A stretch of 64,000 nt of DNA from Phycisphaerales bacterium (GTDB lineage Bacteria; Planctomycetota; Phycisphaerae; UBA1845). Below are positions 27,432 to 38,246 of the stretch, piece by piece; the stretch's first letter is position 1, and every line of letters starts with the position of its first letter. The stretch is taken from contig JACKHG010000006.1 of NCBI GenBank assembly GCA_020639115.1, positions 1 to 64,000 of the forward strand, written 5' to 3'. The position numbers and the translations under genes were made by a program. Under the pieces are notes generated by a model. It was given only the letters and a program-made list of their open reading frames with translations, did not search any database and was not told where the DNA came from.

Positions 27432-28319
27432 CTAGGAACCCCCGGCGGCGGTATACGCTGTCGCCGCCAGGCCCGTCTCCCGCCGCACGCGTTCGGCGAT
27501 CGCCCTCAGCGTCGCATCCGTCAGCGGCGTCACGTACGCCTCTGCCGTCTGACGTGCGACCGTGTAAACCTGAACCTCCATCACGGCGCCTCCGGCGTCC
27601 ACCAGCTCCTTCAACCGCGCGTTGAACGCCGTGATCTCCGCCTCCGGAGTCGGTTCCCCGTCGATCGCCATGAACAACGCCTGGATCCGGATCGGCCGCT
27701 CCCGCGCGACAGCCGTGATGTTCTCCATCACGTGCGTCAGCGGATAGTTCGGCCGGTTGACCCGCTCGTAATACGCCTGCGTCCCCGCGTCCAGCTTCGC
27801 CCAGATCTCGCCGTTGTTCGCGTCCATGATCGCGAGCCCGCGCTTTACCTCAGCCCGCGTCAGGTAACACGCGTCCGTGATCAGCACGATCTTCACGTCG
27901 TCCAGCCCGTGCCGCCGCCGCCCGTCCGCCGCCAGCGCCACCGCGTCCGCAAACACCGGACACGTCGTTGGCTCCCCGTCCCCGGAAAACGCAATGTCGT
28001 TCACCCGCCGCAGACTCGCCGGCACCGCCCCGAAGCGTGGATCGTCGAAAATCACCCCGCTCGTCGCCAGGGCCAGCATGTGCTCCAGCTCCGCCGCGAG
28101 TACGTCGAGCTTCACCTCGCGCACCCGCACCGGCGTCGTCCGATCCACCTGGCAGTAGATGCAATCGAAATTACACGCCGTGTCCGGATTGAGATTCACC
28201 CCGATGCTGAGCCCCCGGCTGCGCCGCGATATCACCGGATACACGTACAGATTCCCGCGCCAATCCCGGGGATGGTGCGCAAACGCCTCCACGCGCCCTG
28301 ACTGTTCACCGTCACTCAT
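27432..28319 (-). CDS. Radical SAM protein (COG0731-like)
   Basis: A 295-residue radical SAM protein. The cluster motif is NPDTACNFDCIYCQVDR (Cx3Cx2C), followed by AFSGDGEPTTCPVF, the SAM-binding GDGEPT segment of COG0731 proteins related to wyosine-synthesis enzymes. I chose ATG 28319 (MSDGEQSGR); the upstream 23 codons look non-coding. It lies upstream of the repeat array at 28454 and has no obvious operon partner. Substrate unknown; TYW1-specific residues cannot be verified by eye. Confidence 0.8.
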   Translation of the reverse strand: MSDGEQSGRVEAFAHHPRDWRGNLYVYPVISRRSRGLSIGVNLNPDTACNFDCIYCQVDRTTPVRVREVKLDVLAAELEHMLALATSGVIFDDPRFGAVPASLRRVNDIAFSGDGEPTTCPVFADAVALAADGRRRHGLDDVKIVLITDACYLTRAEVKRGLAIMDANNGEIWAKLDAGTQAYYERVNRPNYPLTHVMENITAVARERPIRIQALFMAIDGEPTPEAEITAFNARLKELVDAGGAVMEVQVYTVARQTAEAYVTPLTDATLRAIAERVRRETGLAATAYTAAGGS

Positions 28320-28453
28320 TGCAGAAAGGTTATGACGCCCCCAGCGCCAAGGGTAGGCCACCCCCGCAAACCCCACCCAAGAAGCCAACTACCGAAATGC
28401 CGAAAGAACCACCCCTACCCGAGAACCGCACCAACCGCATGCCGGCACGCCCC

Positions 28454-30257
<1,804 letters not shown>

Positions 30258-30507
30258 GAATTGGGCCTCTCTCGTCGAAGTCTGACGGCAGGACGTCTAT
30301 GATCCCCATCCGCCGGACGCCGCGCCGGGCCGGGCGAATGCGAGTTTCGCGGATGGTATCCGCCGCTTCCGGCGCGCGTCAACCGAACTTTGCACGGGGG
30401 TAGTGTGGAAACTGGCCTTCTGATAGCATGGCCCGACGCGGTTCGCGCGGCATCCGCACGCCATTTGTCGATTGCTGTCGCCGGCCCGCCACGGGATCTT
30501 CAAGCTC

Positions 30508-32052
30508 ATGCAGTCCGTCGAGGATTACTACCGGTATTGCCCGAACCAGCCCCATGTGCTGATCTCCGACGCCATCTGCCTCGGACGCCGGCGCGCCAGC
30601 TACCCGTTCTGTCCGGGCTGCCAGTTCAACGATGACGAAAAGGGCGGGCCCACCCGCCCGGGTAAGAAATCAACCATGATCGAAAAGGTCTTCAAAGCCT
30701 ACGACGTCCGCGCCACCTACCCCGAGCCCCTCAACGAGGAAACCGCCTGGCGCATCGGATTCGCAGCCGCCAGCTTCCTCCACACCGGGCTCCGTGGCCT
30801 CGAACGCGCCGCCGCCGGCGCCTCCACCGTCGTCGTCGGCCGCGACATGCGCAAGCACAGCCCCGCGCTCGCCGGCGCCCTCATCGAGGGCCTCCGCGCC
30901 ACCGGCTCGCCCGTCATCGACATCGGCATGATCGATACGCCGCAGCTCTACTTCGCCGTCAACCACCTCGGCAGTTGCGGCGGCATCCAGACCACCGCGA
31001 GCCACAACCCCGCCAACTACAACGGCTTCAAGATCTGCGGACTCCGCGGCGCACCCATCGGCGTCGATACCGGCCTCACCGATATCAGCAAGATCGCACA
31101 AAACACGACACGCCACGACACCGGCCAGGAAGGCCCCGTCCGCACCATGGACCTCGCCGCCGAATACAAGGCCTTCGTCCGCAGCTTCCTCGAAACCCCG
31201 CGCAAAATGCGCATCTGCATCGATGCCTCCAACGGCATGGCCGGCAAGTGGGTCCCCATCATCTTCGGCGACGTCGCCAACCTCGACCTCAACTGCATCA
31301 ACATGGAGCACCACGGGGATTTCAAACACGAGCCCAACCCGCTCGTCGAATCCAACCTCGACCAGCTCCGCGAGGCCGTCCGCTGGAAACGCGCCGACTT
31401 CGGCATCTGCTTCGACGGCGACGCCGACCGCCTCATCGTCGTCGACGAACACGCCGACATCATCCGCTGTGACCTGCTCACCGCACTGCTCGCCAAACGC
31501 TTCCTCGAACGCGCCCCCGGCTCGACCGTGGTCTACGACCTCCGCTCGAGCCGCGTCGTCGCCGAGGAGGTCGAGGCCGCCGGCGGTATCCCCCGCCGCG
31601 AACGCGTCGGCCACTCGTTCATGAAGAAGGCCCTCTCCGACAGCCGCGGCATCTTCGGCGGCGAACTCTCCGGCCACTTCTACTTCAAGGACAACTTCTT
31701 CTGCGACTCCGCCATGCTCGCCATGGTCCACGTGATCAATACGCTCACCCGCACCAATCAACCCCTCAGCGAACTCATCGCACCGCTTCTGCGCTACTAC
31801 AACAGCGGCGAACGTAACTTCGAAAACACCGCAAAGGACGCCACCGTCGCCGCCCTCGGCGAACGCTACGCCGACGGCCGCGTCGACTTCCTCGACGGCG
31901 TCACCGTCCAGTACTCCGACTGGTGGTTCAACGTGCGCAAGAGCAACACCGAACCCCTCCTGCGCCTCAACGTGGAAGCCGCCACCCCCGAACTCCTCGA
32001 AAAGAAGTTCAACGAACTGGCCCCCCAACTGGGCAACCCCGTGGAACACTGA
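30508..32052 (+). CDS. Phosphomannomutase/phosphoglucomutase with N-terminal cysteine module
   Basis: A 514-residue alpha-D-phosphohexomutase interconverting hexose 1- and 6-phosphates. The active serine lies in TTASHNPANYNGFKI, the metal loop is FDGDADRLIVVD, the sugar loop GGELSGHFYFKD and the phosphate loop RKSNTEPLLRLNVE. Unusually, residues 1-50 form an extra module with Cys11, Cys24, Cys35 and Cys38 (PFCPGC), which could bind zinc or iron. The catalytic part starts at MIEKVFKAYDVRATYP, an internal ATG at 30676, so a shorter form without the module is possible. Because the upstream frame is in phase and Cys-patterned, I kept the long form. Confidence 0.85.
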   Translation: MQSVEDYYRYCPNQPHVLISDAICLGRRRASYPFCPGCQFNDDEKGGPTRPGKKSTMIEKVFKAYDVRATYPEPLNEETAWRIGFAAASFLHTGLRGLERAAAGASTVVVGRDMRKHSPALAGALIEGLRATGSPVIDIGMIDTPQLYFAVNHLGSCGGIQTTASHNPANYNGFKICGLRGAPIGVDTGLTDISKIAQNTTRHDTGQEGPVRTMDLAAEYKAFVRSFLETPRKMRICIDASNGMAGKWVPIIFGDVANLDLNCINMEHHGDFKHEPNPLVESNLDQLREAVRWKRADFGICFDGDADRLIVVDEHADIIRCDLLTALLAKRFLERAPGSTVVYDLRSSRVVAEEVEAAGGIPRRERVGHSFMKKALSDSRGIFGGELSGHFYFKDNFFCDSAMLAMVHVINTLTRTNQPLSELIAPLLRYYNSGERNFENTAKDATVAALGERYADGRVDFLDGVTVQYSDWWFNVRKSNTEPLLRLNVEAATPELLEKKFNELAPQLGNPVEH

Positions 32053-32083
32053 CAACGCTTGGTCGCGGAGACGCATAACCCGA

Positions 32084-32111
32084 ATTCGTCATTCGTCATT
32101 CGTCATTCATA
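32084..32111. repeat. Heptanucleotide repeat array, copy 4
   Basis: ATTCGTC three times, then ATTCATA. It lies between the phosphomannomutase stop (32052) and the M16-like gene (32135). The three ATTCGTC units match the left end of copy 1. Confidence 0.88.
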
Positions 32112-32134
32112 ATTAACCAGTTCCCGAGCCCCCT

Positions 32135-33370
32135 GTGTCCGAACATACGCATCTTCAACTCGCCTGCGGCATCGAACTCGCGGTCCTGCACCTGCCCCAG
32201 CGCCGCGCCGAAGCCCTCGACATCCGCGTGCTCGCCGGTCTCGCCGACGAACCCGCTGACCGCCTCGGCCTCGCCCGCCTCGTCGAGCAGACCCTCGACA
32301 AGGGCACGCAACAGCACGACGGCCGCGGCCTCAGCGACGCCTTCGACGAAATCGGCGCCATGACCTCGAGCTGGTCCGGACGCGAAATGACCGGCTTCTC
32401 CGGTCTCGTGCTCCCCGAGTTCTTCCCGCGCTGCGTCGAACTCCACGCCGAATTCCTGCGCACCCCCACGTTCCCCGCCGACGCCTGCGACGTCGCCGTC
32501 GAACTCGGCCGCCAGGAACTGCTCACCCTCAACGACGACGCCCAGGGCCTCTGCGACAAATTCATCAACCGCCAGGCGCTCGGCCCGATCCTCGGCCGCC
32601 ATGCAGCCGGTGAACGCGAAACCCTCGACGCCGTCACCCGCGACGACCTCGTGAACTTCTGGCAGAAACACTACGGCGCCGGCCGCATGATCGTCTCCGC
32701 CGCCGGCCCCCTCGAACCGCAGGCCGTCGCCGAATGCATCGAACGCGCCTTCGCCGGATTCGGGCCCGCAACACAGTCCAACCGCGACCCGCGCCCGATC
32801 GAGTTCGACGCCGTCGCCACCCACCACGACAAGCCGACCGAACAGGAACAGATCGCCATCGCCCTCCGCGGTGTGCCCGTCAACCATGACGATCGGCCCG
32901 CCGAACGCCTGCTGCTCGGCGTGCTCGGCGGCGGCATGAGCGCCCGCCTCTTCACCGAAGTACGGGAAAAACAGGGCCTGGCCTACTGGGTGGGGGCCTG
33001 GAGCGAAAACCCACGCGGCTCCGGTCTGCTCATGGTCGGGGCAGCCACCACGCCGCAACGCTGCCAGCAGACCTACGCCACGCTGCTCCGCGAACTCGAA
33101 CGCGTCGCCACCGACGTCACCGACGAGGAGGTGAGCCGCGCGCTCGCCGGCTTCCTTGTCCGCGCCGCCGTCCGCGGCGACCAGACCCGCACGCGCTGCA
33201 GCGAACAGTCCGACGACATCATCCACTTCGGCCGGCCGGTGCCGATGGAGGAAAAACTCGACCGGCTCCGGGCGGTGACCGTCGAGCAGGTCCGCGACTT
33301 CGCGGCCCGCTACATCGCCCAGGCCCCGCGCAGCGTCGTTACGCTGGGGCCCGAACCGCTCACGGCGTGA
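32135..33370 (+). CDS. M16 peptidase-like protein, zinc site lost
   Basis: A 411-residue M16 (insulinase/MPP-like) homologue. Where the metal site HxxEH should be, it reads Arg48-Leu-Val-Glu51-Gln52 (GLARLVEQTL), so it is almost certainly not a zinc peptidase. The C-terminal half retains the family signature SARLFTEVREKQGLAYWVGA. The GTG start at 32135 follows the repeat array. It lies 51 bases before an intact M16 gene; in this family inactive subunits commonly form a heterodimer with an active one, as in mitochondrial processing peptidase. Confidence 0.9.
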   Translation: MSEHTHLQLACGIELAVLHLPQRRAEALDIRVLAGLADEPADRLGLARLVEQTLDKGTQQHDGRGLSDAFDEIGAMTSSWSGREMTGFSGLVLPEFFPRCVELHAEFLRTPTFPADACDVAVELGRQELLTLNDDAQGLCDKFINRQALGPILGRHAAGERETLDAVTRDDLVNFWQKHYGAGRMIVSAAGPLEPQAVAECIERAFAGFGPATQSNRDPRPIEFDAVATHHDKPTEQEQIAIALRGVPVNHDDRPAERLLLGVLGGGMSARLFTEVREKQGLAYWVGAWSENPRGSGLLMVGAATTPQRCQQTYATLLRELERVATDVTDEEVSRALAGFLVRAAVRGDQTRTRCSEQSDDIIHFGRPVPMEEKLDRLRAVTVEQVRDFAARYIAQAPRSVVTLGPEPLTA

Positions 33371-33421
33371 TTCGCCGCGACCGCGCGGCAGAACCGGAGA
33401 TACTCACTCACAGGGAATTCC

Positions 33422-34651
33422 ATGAGCGCTCGTTTCTTCAATCACGAACTCGCCAACGGCCTGCGCATCGTCGTCGAACGCATGGATGACGTGCGCAGCT
33501 CAGCCGCCGGCTTCCTCTGCCGCACCGGCTCACGCGACGAAACCCCCGACGTCGCCGGCGTCTCCCACTTCCTCGAACACATGTGCTTCAAGGGAACCGC
33601 GCACCGCTCCGCCACCGACATCAACATCGACTTCGATCGCATCGGCGGCCAGCCCAACGCGTTCACCTCCCACGACCGCACCTTCTACTACAGCGTGACC
33701 CGCGCCGCCGACCTCGATAAGCAGATCGACATCCTCGCCGACATGATGCGCTCCGTGCTGCCCCCCGACGAGTTCGCCATGGAGAAAAAGGTCGTCCTCG
33801 AGGAAATCGCCCAGAGCAACGACCGCATCGAACACGTCGCCTTCGACGTCCTCATCGAGGAACTCTTCAAGGGCCACCCCCTCGGCTGGCCCGTGCTCGG
33901 CTACGAACGCACCATCGATCCGCTCACCCGCGACCAGATGCACGCGTACTTCCAGAGCCGCTACGCACCCGACAACATGGTCCTCGTCGCCGCCGGCGCC
34001 GTCGATCCCGATGAACTCGTCGCCCTCGCCGAAAAACACTGCGATCAGTGGCAACCCGGCGCCTCCCCGAGCCGCCGCACCGTCCCCACCCTCCACTCCG
34101 GCCGCGTCACCCGCCGCCTGGAACGCTTCAACCAGCAGGTGATCGCCCTCACCTACCCCGCTCCCAGCGGCATCAGCCCCCTCCACGAAACCGGCGAGGC
34201 CCTCGCCATCATCCTCGGCGGAAACAACTCCCGCTTCTTCTGGGCCATCGAGCAGGAGGGGCTCTGCCCCCATGCAGCCGCTTACCGGCTGGATTTCTCG
34301 GACTGTGGGCTCCTCATCCTCCTCGCCCAGTGCGACCCCGATAAGGCCGAAGCCGTTGAAACCGCCATGCGCACCGAGGCCAAACGGATCATGACCGACT
34401 CCGTCACCCCCGCCGAAATCCAGCGCGTGCGCAACAAACGCCGGACATCCCTTGCAGTCGAGGGGGAATCGCCGTATCACCGCCTCGTCCAGGTCATGGA
34501 CGACGTCGATTACCGCGGCCAACCGCGGACCGTCGAACAACGCCTGGCTGCCGTCGACGCCGTTGGACGCGAATCCCTGGCCGAGTACTTCGCCAGCTTC
34601 CCGATCGACGGCGAGGGCCTGTTCGTCAGCGTCGGCCCCCGGGCCGCCTGA
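33422..34651 (+). CDS. M16 family zinc metallopeptidase, catalytic subunit
   Basis: A 409-residue M16B peptidase. The zinc site is complete: His49 and His53 with catalytic Glu52 (SHFLEHMCFKGT) and the third ligand Glu128 (EKKVVLEEIAQSNDR), at the family spacing. The second domain has a less typical LGGNNSRFFWAIEQEGLCPH. It is likely to pair with the inactive homologue encoded just before it. Both lack signal peptides, suggesting cytosolic oligopeptide or leader-peptide processing, which is inference. Confidence 0.92.
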   Translation: MSARFFNHELANGLRIVVERMDDVRSSAAGFLCRTGSRDETPDVAGVSHFLEHMCFKGTAHRSATDINIDFDRIGGQPNAFTSHDRTFYYSVTRAADLDKQIDILADMMRSVLPPDEFAMEKKVVLEEIAQSNDRIEHVAFDVLIEELFKGHPLGWPVLGYERTIDPLTRDQMHAYFQSRYAPDNMVLVAAGAVDPDELVALAEKHCDQWQPGASPSRRTVPTLHSGRVTRRLERFNQQVIALTYPAPSGISPLHETGEALAIILGGNNSRFFWAIEQEGLCPHAAAYRLDFSDCGLLILLAQCDPDKAEAVETAMRTEAKRIMTDSVTPAEIQRVRNKRRTSLAVEGESPYHRLVQVMDDVDYRGQPRTVEQRLAAVDAVGRESLAEYFASFPIDGEGLFVSVGPRAA

Positions 34652-34702
34652 GCCGCCCGAACGCAACCGGTGGGGAAAGTCCTCGTATCATAAGCAGGGG
34701 CG

Positions 34703-35527
34703 ATGACCGACTTTCGCGATCTGCAAATCCACGTCGTCTACTCCGCCAAGGAGACTCCACGCGTCGCCGCTCCCGGCGCCGCACCCGGATTGTCCCTGCG
34801 CCTGCGCGCCGTCGCGCTGCTCACCCTCGTCGTCGGCGTCGCCTGGCTCTACGCCACCTGGTTCCACGCGTGGCCGTGGGCCGAAAACGAATTCATGCAA
34901 GGCGAACTGCTGCTCGTCATGGCGGGCAGCAACGCCCACCACGCGCCAGCCACAACCACGCAGCCCGAGGACGGCGCGCAGACTCCCAAAGAAGCGCCGA
35001 CACCCGCGCCGACCAAGGCCCAACGCGCCGCAGCCACCCAGCAGGCCCAGTTCCGCCTCGGACAAATCACCTACGGGTGGCTCGGCCTGACCTCCGTCAT
35101 CGGACTCTGGATGATCATGAGCGGCAGCGCCGCGCTCATCCGCAGCCGCGGTCTGGCCCTGCTGGGCATGATGCTCACGCCGATCGCCATCGGCCTGACT
35201 ATCTGGCTGTACTACTACGTCAAACGGGAGTATGGCTGGTACGAGTCCATCCTGCCGCACTGGGTCCGGCCCACGTTCGGCGGGCTCGGTCTGGGCGTGG
35301 CCATCGCCATCGGATGGGTGCTGCAGTCGTGGCGCGTCGGCCTCCTCCGTATCGGCGGCGTGCTCGTCATCCTCTCCGCCGGCGCGACGGTGGGGGGGCT
35401 CTGGGCCGCCCTCCGCTACAGCGGGCTGCCCACCGAGGCGCTCGGTACCGCCGTCTACGCCAAGGCGTTCGCCGTGCAGTCCCTCTATGGCTGGCTGCTG
35501 CTCGTCGGTACCATCAGAATCCGGTGA
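34703..35527 (+). CDS. Multi-spanning membrane protein of unknown function
   Basis: A 274-residue protein with about five hydrophobic segments (SLRLRAVALLTLVVGVAWLY, LGLTSVIGLWMIMSGSAALI, LALLGMMLTPIAIGLTIWLY and two more). Between the first and second lies a soluble loop of about 60 residues rich in Pro, Thr and Ala (TTTQPEDGAQTPKEAPTPAP). No family recognised. It precedes tyrA by 55 bases on the same strand. Confidence 0.7.
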   Translation: MTDFRDLQIHVVYSAKETPRVAAPGAAPGLSLRLRAVALLTLVVGVAWLYATWFHAWPWAENEFMQGELLLVMAGSNAHHAPATTTQPEDGAQTPKEAPTPAPTKAQRAAATQQAQFRLGQITYGWLGLTSVIGLWMIMSGSAALIRSRGLALLGMMLTPIAIGLTIWLYYYVKREYGWYESILPHWVRPTFGGLGLGVAIAIGWVLQSWRVGLLRIGGVLVILSAGATVGGLWAALRYSGLPTEALGTAVYAKAFAVQSLYGWLLLVGTIRIR

Positions 35528-35582
35528 GCCGGCGACCCGCCCCGCACCGGACCCGACACTGAGGACCCTGCAAAACCCAACG

Positions 35583-36743
35583 ATGCCCAAACGCCAGAAG
35601 ACATCCGACGAACCCCTCACCTCCCGGCCGCTGCCCGTGCTCCGCGCCATGATCGACGCGATCGATCACGACGTGCTCCAGCAGCTCAGCCGGCGCAACG
35701 GCATCGTCGCCGAAATCGCCCGCTACAAACGCGAACACGGCATCCAGATCCGCGACCTCGACCGCGAAAAGGAACTCCTCGACGACCGCCGCAACCGCGC
35801 CGCACCCCTCGGACTCTCCCCCGAAATGATCGAGAGCATGTTCCGCCTCATCCTCTGGGCCAGCCGCGACCGCCAGGCCGCCCTCCGCGCCGAGGTGCCC
35901 CTCGACGTCGAACCCCGCACCATCGCCGTCATCGGCGGCAAGGGCGGCATGGGCCGCTGCCTCGCCGGCCTCTTCGCCGACGTCGGCCACGCCGTCATGA
36001 TCGCCGACGTCGACACCCGCCTCTCCCCGCGCGAGGCCGCCGAAGTCGCCGACGTCGTCGTCATCAGCGTCCCCATCGACCACACCGTCGCCGTCATCGA
36101 GGAACTCGGCCCCCGCGTCCGCGCGGACGCGCTGCTCATGGACGTCACCTCGACCAAGGCCGCGCCGCTCGCCGCCATGCTCCGCGCGTCGCGCGCCAGC
36201 GTCGTCGGCACGCACCCGCTCTTCGGCCCCAGCGTCCACTCCCTCCAGGGCCAGCGCATCGTGCTCACCCCCGGCCGCGGCGACGACTGGCTCGCCTGGC
36301 TGCGCGGCGTGCTCCACGCCCGCGGCCTGACCATGCTCGAAACCGATGGAGAAAACCACGACCGCGTGATGGCCGTCGTGCAGGTGCTCGTCCACTTCGC
36401 CACCGAGGTGATGGGCCGCACCCTCGCGACGCTCCAGGTACCCATGGACGAGACCCTCGCGTTCACCTCGCCCATCTACCTGCTCGAACTGCTCATGACC
36501 GCCCGGCACTTCGCCCAGTCGCCCGACCTCTACGCGTCGATCCAGATGTCCAACCCGCGCACCGGCGAGGTCACCGCGGCCTACGCCGAAGCCGTGAACC
36601 AGCTCCGCGCCGCCGTCGAACGCGGCGACCGCGCCGCCTTCGCCGACAACTTCCGCGACGTCCGCGCCTTCTTCGGCGCATTCACCGACCAGGCCCTCGT
36701 CCAGTCCGACTTCCTGATCGACCGCCTGGTGGAACGTGCTTGA
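35583..36743 (+). CDS. tyrA: Chorismate mutase-prephenate dehydrogenase (T-protein type)
   Basis: A bifunctional 386-residue enzyme of tyrosine synthesis. Residues about 15-100 form an AroQ chorismate mutase (MIDAIDHDVLQQLSRRNGIV, IARYKREHG). From residue 118 a prephenate dehydrogenase domain follows (IAVIGGKGGMGRCLAGLFAD for dinucleotide binding, VVGTHPLFGPSVHSLQGQ for substrate). The order matches E. coli TyrA, and the GGxGGMG variant of the Rossmann loop is also typical of T-proteins. It converts chorismate to prephenate and then oxidatively decarboxylates it to 4-hydroxyphenylpyruvate with NAD. Confidence 0.93.
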   Translation: MPKRQKTSDEPLTSRPLPVLRAMIDAIDHDVLQQLSRRNGIVAEIARYKREHGIQIRDLDREKELLDDRRNRAAPLGLSPEMIESMFRLILWASRDRQAALRAEVPLDVEPRTIAVIGGKGGMGRCLAGLFADVGHAVMIADVDTRLSPREAAEVADVVVISVPIDHTVAVIEELGPRVRADALLMDVTSTKAAPLAAMLRASRASVVGTHPLFGPSVHSLQGQRIVLTPGRGDDWLAWLRGVLHARGLTMLETDGENHDRVMAVVQVLVHFATEVMGRTLATLQVPMDETLAFTSPIYLLELLMTARHFAQSPDLYASIQMSNPRTGEVTAAYAEAVNQLRAAVERGDRAAFADNFRDVRAFFGAFTDQALVQSDFLIDRLVERA

Positions 36744-36841
36744 TGTGGACAAAACCAAGTAGGGCGGGCGCCGCCCGCCAAGGCCGACCGACGCGGAACT
36801 GAAACCGCATCGACCCGAAAACCACGAACCGCCCGAACCCC

Positions 36842-37189
36842 ATGAAACCCGGACGCCTCAATCGCATCGTCGTCGCCACCAGCGTCATCGTGCTCCTCGG
36901 CCTCACCGGCCTCTACCTGCGCGACGCCCTGATCACCAACCGCATGGTCGCCCGCATCGCCAACTTCCCGCCCGGAACACCCTTCGCCGACGTCACCGCC
37001 GCCAACGGCGACCCCGACCGCGTCGACGAGGTGACCGGCTCCTGGAAGTGGGGCCGCCGCGTCCGCCCCGTCCCCGAAAACGTCACCCACGTCGCCGTCT
37101 ACAACCGCGCCATCGCCCCCCAGATCTGCGCCTTCCTCCTCGACGCGCAAAACGTCGTCGTCGAAGTCGATTGCTTCGCTGGCTACTGA
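36842..37189 (+). CDS. Small membrane-anchored hypothetical protein
   Basis: A 115-residue protein with an N-terminal anchor (IVVATSVIVLLGLTGLYL) and a soluble part beginning PPGTPFADVTAANGDPDRVD. The pattern GTPxxxVxxxxGxPD resembles SmpA/BamE-like folds, but the match is weak. It lies 98 bases after tyrA. Function unknown. Confidence 0.65.
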   Translation: MKPGRLNRIVVATSVIVLLGLTGLYLRDALITNRMVARIANFPPGTPFADVTAANGDPDRVDEVTGSWKWGRRVRPVPENVTHVAVYNRAIAPQICAFLLDAQNVVVEVDCFAGY

Positions 37190-37287
37190 ACGCCACCCGC
37201 GTTGCGTACAGCCGGTGCCGCGCACCCACGAAACCCGGCGCACGCGCCGCTCCCTCAATCGCTTCTTTCGCACCCACCTGCGCCGCC

Positions 37288-37293
37288 TATAAT
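37288..37293 (+). promoter_or_regulatory. Putative -10 box for the AMMECR1 gene
   Basis: Perfect TATAAT 37 bases before ATG 37330, with TTTCGC about 16 bases upstream as a poor -35 candidate. Confidence 0.45.
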
Positions 37294-37329
37294 GAAGCGC
37301 ACTCGTTTCACGTCCCTGCGAGCGCTGCC

Positions 37330-37881
37330 ATGACTCCCGCCGATCACGCCGATCTGCTTCGCTACGTGCGCCGAACCGCGGAGGCAATCCTCACCCGCCG
37401 TGCGCCCGAACCGTCGCCCGACTTCGCAGCCACCCTCCCGTGCGGTGGGGCGTTCGTCACCCTCCGCCGCCACGGCGCCCTCCGTGGCTGCATGGGCCGC
37501 TTCACCACCGACCAGACCCTCGGCGAAATCCTCCCGGACATCACGTCAGCCGCACTCGCCGACCCGCGCTTCACCCGCGATCCCATCACCCACGCCGAAC
37601 TCCCCGACCTGCACATCGAAATCTCTATCCTCGGGGTGCTCGAGCCCGTCGCCGACTGGACCCGCCTCGTCGTCGGACGCCACGGCGTCGTCATCGCCCG
37701 CGAGGGCCGCCGCGGCTGCTTCCTCCCCCAGGTCGCCGCCGAACGCAACTGGTCCCTCGAGACCTTCCTCTCCGAGTGCTGCCGCCAGAAGGCCGGCCTC
37801 CCGGCCGACGCCTGGCGCGACCCCGCGACCTCGATTTCAGCCTTCGAAACCACCGTCATCGCCGAGCCCGAGCCCGCCTGA
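37330..37881 (+). CDS. AMMECR1-domain protein (AmmeMemoRadiSam system protein A-like)
   Basis: A 183-residue AMMECR1 domain protein. The hallmark block is GAFVTLRRHGALRGCMGRF (family LRGCIG motif), followed by GEILPDITSAALADPRFTRD and GRRGCFLPQVAAERNW. AMMECR1 proteins often accompany a Memo-like protein and a PflA-like radical SAM enzyme; here neither is adjacent, although a PflA-like protein is encoded at 5443. The enzymatic role is unresolved. Confidence 0.9.
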   Translation: MTPADHADLLRYVRRTAEAILTRRAPEPSPDFAATLPCGGAFVTLRRHGALRGCMGRFTTDQTLGEILPDITSAALADPRFTRDPITHAELPDLHIEISILGVLEPVADWTRLVVGRHGVVIAREGRRGCFLPQVAAERNWSLETFLSECCRQKAGLPADAWRDPATSISAFETTVIAEPEPA

Positions 37882-37923
37882 GTGACAGATTCGGTCCCGT
37901 CCCCGCAAATCGCCGGGTGCCGC

Positions 37924-37952
37924 GTGACACTCCCGCCGGTCAGCGATACAAT
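37924..37952 (+). promoter_or_regulatory. Putative sigma-70-type promoter upstream of coaE
   Basis: GTGACA (37924-37929), a 17-base spacer and TACAAT (37947-37952). A start near 37959 would give a leader of almost 290 bases before coaE. Confidence 0.5.
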
Positions 37953-37958
37953 ACCGGC

Positions 37959-38246
37959 GAATCGGCAGCGGGGTTTTGCTGCGGCTCCGGTCGCAGGTCT
38001 GCCGATGCACCGCCGGTAGTCCTCCTTTGCCGTCCTCTGGCGGGTTTCGTCGCGATCGGGTAGCATGGCTGCCGGGTCAAAGAGGGGGTGGATTCTTCCA
38101 CACCGGACTCCTCACCGTTCACCTCGTCGTCGCTTTAGCGTGACGGTTTCACGACGTCTGGTGAGTTGTGCGGTTTCAGCGAGCGCCCGCGATTCGCAAG
38201 CGCGATGGCGGCCTGCCGTGCGCCGCTCGCAGGGGAGGCAACGCGG
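37959..38246 (+). other. Possible long structured leader of coaE
   Basis: ATCGGCAG (37961-37968) pairs with CTGCCGAT (37999-38006), with an inner CAGC/GCTG pairing, right at the predicted transcript start. The rest of the stretch shows no known riboswitch. A 61-codon Arg-rich frame (38065-38250) ends in a GTGA overlap with coaE but lacks a ribosome site and looks non-coding. Confidence 0.35.
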
